Shown one piece after another: positions 7,337 through 9,803 of a stretch of DNA of 9,803 nt. Where the stretch lies: the NCBI GenBank assembly GCA_900313125.1, contig OMPZ01000089.1:1-9803 (forward strand), read 5' to 3'. The stretch is from an uncultured Eubacteriales bacterium (lineage in GTDB: Bacteria; Bacillota; Clostridia; Oscillospirales; Acutalibacteraceae). How positions within the stretch are numbered: position 1 is the first letter of the stretch; each line of letters begins with the position of its first letter. Made by a program: the position numbers and the translations under genes. The notes under the pieces were generated by a model that was not told the DNA's origin, did not search any database, and saw only the letters and a list, made by a program, of their open reading frames with translations.

Positions 7337-7378
7337 ATACAAAATTTACTGCTTTAAATTGTGCAAGTATACAAAATT
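7337..7378. repeat. Paired 10-base direct repeat in the galK/trpB spacer
   Basis: ATACAAAATT occurs at 7337-7346 and again at 7369-7378. The copies start 32 bases apart, about three helical turns, so both would lie on the same face of the DNA. The second copy is 11 bases upstream of the trpB -35 box, and both lie upstream of the galK promoter. The layout would suit an activator or looping repressor site. The AT-rich setting makes chance recurrence possible. Confidence 0.35.
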
Positions 7379-7389
7379 CAATCTTCTCA

Positions 7390-7418
7390 TTGACGTAAGG
7401 CAAAATGTCGGCTATAAT
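7390..7418 (+). promoter_or_regulatory. Promoter of trpB
   Basis: The -35 box TTGACG (7390-7395) and a consensus -10 box TATAAT (7413-7418) are separated by exactly 17 bases. Transcription should start near 7425, leaving a leader of about 100 bases before the trpB start codon. It is the promoter closest to consensus in the window. Confidence 0.85.
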
Positions 7419-7425
7419 TATAGGG

Positions 7426-7507
7426 TGGCGTGATGGTTTCGTTAGAATTGCCCAACGCCAACTATAGATCATTATGCAGTATCACGGTTCTGCCGCGGCT
7501 TGCATAA
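7426..7507 (+). promoter_or_regulatory. Structured trpB leader with two stems and a possible 24-codon leader frame
   Basis: Two perfect inverted repeats lie in the leader: TGGCGT (7426-7431) with ACGCCA (7455-7460), and TTATGCA (7472-7478) with TGCATAA (7501-7507). The second ends five bases before the trpB ribosome binding site (7512-7516). A 24-codon frame runs from ATG 7433 to TAA 7505-7507. AGGGTGG stands four bases before it, but the predicted transcription start lies inside that site. The frame contains no tryptophan codons, so a classical trp attenuator is not supported. I do not recognise a known riboswitch or T-box. Confidence 0.4.
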
Positions 7508-7524
7508 GTATGGAGGTCGTAATA

Positions 7525-8898
7525 ATGTCAGAGAAGAAAATTCCTTACAAAATATATCTTAACGAGGACGAGATACCCAAGCAGTGGTATAATGTCCGCG
7601 CCGATATGAAGAACAAGCCCGCTCCGCTGCTCAATCCGGCTACGCATCAGCCGATGAGCTTTGACGATCTGCGTCCTGTTTTCTGTGACGAGCTCGTTAA
7701 GCAGGAGCTTGATGAAGATACTGCTTACATCGATATACCCGAAGAGATCCAGAGCTTCTACAAGATGTACCGCCCGGCTCCGCTCGTTCGCGCTTACTGC
7801 CTTGAAGAAAAGCTCCAGACTCCGGCGAAGATCTACTACAAGTTCGAGGGCAACAACACGAGCGGCAGCCACAAGCTCAACTCCGCTATCGCTCAGGCTT
7901 ACTACGCAAAGAAGCAGGGTCTCAAGGGCGTGACGACCGAGACCGGCGCGGGTCAGTGGGGTACGGCGCTTTCAATGGCCTGCTCATATTTCGGACTTGA
8001 CTGCAAGGTGTTCATGGTAAAGGTATCCTACGAGCAGAAGCCCTTCCGCCGCGAGGTAATGAGGACATACGGCGCGTCCGTTACTCCTTCGCCCTCCGAA
8101 ACGACGAAGGTAGGCCGCGATATCCTCGCAAGATTCCCCGGAACAACGGGCAGCCTTGGCTGCGCTATCTCCGAGGCTGTTGAGGTGGCTACGTCGAGCG
8201 AGGGCTATCGCTACGTTCTCGGCAGCGTGCTCAATCAGGTGCTTTTGCATCAGTCCATCATCGGTCTTGAGTCGAAGGCGGCTCTCGACAAGTACGGCAT
8301 CACGCCCGATATCATCATCGGCTGTGCCGGCGGCGGCTCGAACCTCGGCGGTCTTATCTCGCCGTTCATGGGCGAGAAGCTCAGAGGTGAGAAGGATTAC
8401 GATATCGTTGCGGTAGAGCCTGCGTCCTGCCCGAGCTTTACTCGCGGCAAGTTCGCTTACGACTTCTGCGACACAGGCATGGTTTGCCCGCTCGCAAAGA
8501 TGTACACGCTCGGCAGCGGCTTTATCCCGTCGGCGAACCATGCGGGCGGTCTGCGTTTCCACGGCATGAGTTCCACGCTTTCGCAGCTCTATCACGACGG
8601 CTACATGAGAGCAGTCGCAGTTGAGCAGACCTCCGTATTTGACGCGGCTCAGAAGTTTGCAAGAATCGAGGGTATTCTCCCGGCTCCCGAAAGCAGTCAC
8701 GCTATCAAGGTCGCTATCGACGAAGCTCTCAAGTGCAAGGAGACAGGCGAGGAGAAAACGATCCTCTTCGGTCTTACGGGTACGGGCTACTTCGACATGG
8801 TAGCATACCAGAAGTTCAACGACGGCGTGATGACCGATTATATCCCGACCGACGAAGAGCTTCAGAAGAGCTTCGATCAGCTCCCGAAGGTAGACTGA
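7525..8898 (+). CDS. trpB: Tryptophan synthase beta chain, TrpB2 type
   Basis: This is a 457-residue fold-type II pyridoxal-phosphate enzyme. The beta chain joins indole and serine to make tryptophan. GSHKLN (residues 114-119) holds the cofactor lysine K117, ETGAGQWG follows, and GCAGGGSN (266-273) binds the cofactor phosphate. The long N-terminus, the GSHKLN wording and the length exceed classical TrpB1 (about 400 residues) and point to the TrpB2 branch. The ATG at 7525 is chosen because GGAGG (7512-7516) lies eight bases before it; the frame is also open from 7474 without such a site. No trpA or other trp gene adjoins it, and it has its own promoter and terminator, which suits a free-standing indole-salvaging enzyme. 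Ala codons lean more to GCT than in the galactoside genes, which may reflect higher expression. Confidence 0.93.
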   Translation: MSEKKIPYKIYLNEDEIPKQWYNVRADMKNKPAPLLNPATHQPMSFDDLRPVFCDELVKQELDEDTAYIDIPEEIQSFYKMYRPAPLVRAYCLEEKLQTPAKIYYKFEGNNTSGSHKLNSAIAQAYYAKKQGLKGVTTETGAGQWGTALSMACSYFGLDCKVFMVKVSYEQKPFRREVMRTYGASVTPSPSETTKVGRDILARFPGTTGSLGCAISEAVEVATSSEGYRYVLGSVLNQVLLHQSIIGLESKAALDKYGITPDIIIGCAGGGSNLGGLISPFMGEKLRGEKDYDIVAVEPASCPSFTRGKFAYDFCDTGMVCPLAKMYTLGSGFIPSANHAGGLRFHGMSSTLSQLYHDGYMRAVAVEQTSVFDAAQKFARIEGILPAPESSHAIKVAIDEALKCKETGEEKTILFGLTGTGYFDMVAYQKFNDGVMTDYIPTDEELQKSFDQLPKVD

Positions 8899-8921
8899 TA
8901 GCTCAATAAATAAAAACTAAG

Positions 8922-8953
8922 GCGCAGCGGTCATTTGGCGGCTGCGCTTTTCT
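8922..8953 (+). terminator. Rho-independent terminator after trpB
   Basis: GCGCAGC (8922-8928) pairs with GCTGCGC (8941-8947) across a 12-base loop, followed directly by TTTTCT. It lies 23 bases after the trpB stop and separates trpB from the downstream hydrolase gene. Confidence 0.85.
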
Positions 8954-8974
8954 GCGTAAATAATAAATTGTTTG

Positions 8975-9003
8975 TTGCCATATTTCTCAAAACGGCGTAT
9001 AAT
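8975..9003 (+). promoter_or_regulatory. Promoter of the alpha/beta hydrolase gene
   Basis: The -35 box TTGCCA (8975-8980) and consensus -10 box TATAAT (8998-9003) are separated by 17 bases. The predicted transcription start is near 9010, only about 15 bases before the ATG at 9025. The leader would then be very short and the AGGAG at 9007-9011 partly untranscribed, leaving GAGGTG as the likely ribosome site. Confidence 0.75.
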
Positions 9004-9024
9004 ATTAGGAGAGGTGCTGTTATC

Positions 9025-9759
9025 ATGAAAGACAACAAAAAGAAAAAGCGGATATTTGCCGCCGTATTTCCACTATGCGTCATTGCGGCGCTCACAGCGA
9101 TATTTTTATCTTATGCGTCGTTCTATTATAAAGCAGATGAAACGGCGCTCGCCGCTATGTCGTCCTACGCGAACGTCACGGTCGAAAAAACAGATTACGG
9201 CTACCTTTTCGACGGTCCGTCGAGCGACAACGCGCTGATATTCTACCCAGGCGGCAAGGTCGAAGAGACGGCTTACGCGCCGCTTCTGCACAGCATAGCC
9301 GAATGCGGCTTTGATGTGTGCCTTGTGAAAATGCCGCTGCGCTTTGCTTTTTTGGGCGTCGATAAGGCTGACGCGATCATAGATGATGGCAGCTACGAAA
9401 ACTACTACATAGCCGGTCACTCGCTCGGCGGCGCGATGGCGGCATCTTATGCACAGAAAAACGGCGATAAGCTCAAGGGCGCGGCGCTGCTTGCCGCGTA
9501 TCCCACAGGCAAACTCAGCGACGATCTGCGCGTGATAACGATCTACGGCTCGAAGGACTCGGTTGTCAACATGGAGAACATCGAAAAGGGCAGGCAGTAT
9601 ATGCCGAGTGACGCGGTGGAGTACATTATCGAAGGCGGCAACCACGCTCAGTTTGGCAGCTACGGTCAGCAGCGCGGCGACAATGACGCCGACATAACCG
9701 CCGAAGAACAGATCACGCAGACTGCAATTCAGATATTTTTATGCTTTACGAAGGAATAA
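9025..9759 (+). CDS. Membrane-anchored alpha/beta hydrolase
   Basis: This is a 244-residue protein. The N-terminus is a lysine-rich stretch (residues 2-9) followed by a hydrophobic segment (about 10-30), typical of an uncleaved signal anchor that places the rest outside the membrane. The hydrolase core shows GHSLGG (131-136) with nucleophile S133, YGSKD (174-178) with acid D178, and GGNHAQFG with base H207, in the canonical order of the catalytic triad. LIFYPGGKVE near residue 72 is the likely oxyanion-side strand and loop. The ending resembles the Abhydrolase_5 type. The ATG at 9025 follows AGGAGAGG (9007-9014); the frame extends upstream to 8935 through the trpB terminator, which argues against an earlier start. 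It is probably monocistronic. The substrate (ester, lipid or peptide) is unknown, and nothing ties it to the galactoside genes. Confidence 0.85.
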   Translation: MKDNKKKKRIFAAVFPLCVIAALTAIFLSYASFYYKADETALAAMSSYANVTVEKTDYGYLFDGPSSDNALIFYPGGKVEETAYAPLLHSIAECGFDVCLVKMPLRFAFLGVDKADAIIDDGSYENYYIAGHSLGGAMAASYAQKNGDKLKGAALLAAYPTGKLSDDLRVITIYGSKDSVVNMENIEKGRQYMPSDAVEYIIEGGNHAQFGSYGQQRGDNDADITAEEQITQTAIQIFLCFTKE

Positions 9760-9803
9760 TAAAATATACTCAACTTAAGATAGACAATTAGTTTTTGAAT
9801 TAA

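Noticed and set aside
7266..7472. 68-residue minus-strand frame in the galK/trpB spacer
   Set aside because: It covers both promoters, is low in complexity, and has no convincing ribosome site.
7425..7524. Classical trp attenuator or T-box leader
   Set aside because: The short frame has no Trp codons, no T-box core sequence is seen, and no terminator precedes the gene.

Overview
The window looks like chromosome from a gut-type Gram-positive anaerobe of the class Clostridia, plausibly Ruminococcus/Oscillospiraceae-like. This rests on strong AGGAGG-type ribosome binding sites, clean TTGACA/TATAAT-type promoters with 17-base spacers, moderately GC-rich coding sequence between AT-rich spacers, and protein family matches. 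The genus is inference. Six genes are well supported.

Region 1 (1-748) has no convincing gene. It carries two copies of a 92-base GC-rich repeat (158-249 and 374-465, 89 of 92 positions identical, exactly 216 bases apart). Each copy contains competing hairpins and sits inside its own inverted-repeat arms. A strong extended -10 promoter (627-655) and an inverted repeat (687-720) follow and lead into the operon.

Region 2 (749-6014, + strand) is a tight three-gene alpha-galactoside operon. It comprises an uncharacterised GT-B-fold (GT28-like) protein, a MelB-type (GPH family) cation/sugar symporter, and a cytoplasmic GH36 alpha-galactosidase. A terminator hairpin closes it. galK (7234-6080, - strand) converges on the operon from its own promoter. 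The likely flow is uptake of melibiose/raffinose-type sugars by symport, intracellular release of galactose, then phosphorylation by GalK into the Leloir pathway. galT, galE and a regulator are not in the window. The role of the first protein is the main functional unknown.

Region 3 (7235-7524) is the divergent galK/trpB spacer. It has a promoter for each side, a 10-base direct repeat spaced 32 bases apart, and a roughly 100-base trpB leader with two possible stems and a small overlapping reading frame.

Region 4 (7525-9803) holds an orphan TrpB2-type tryptophan synthase beta chain with its own promoter and terminator. It is followed by a membrane-anchored alpha/beta hydrolase, also with its own promoter. 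The last 44 bases show nothing recognisable.

Most of the window is ordinary metabolism. The points most worth a second look are the structured repeat pair, the GT-B-like protein heading the alpha-galactoside operon, and the structured leader of the orphan trpB2.
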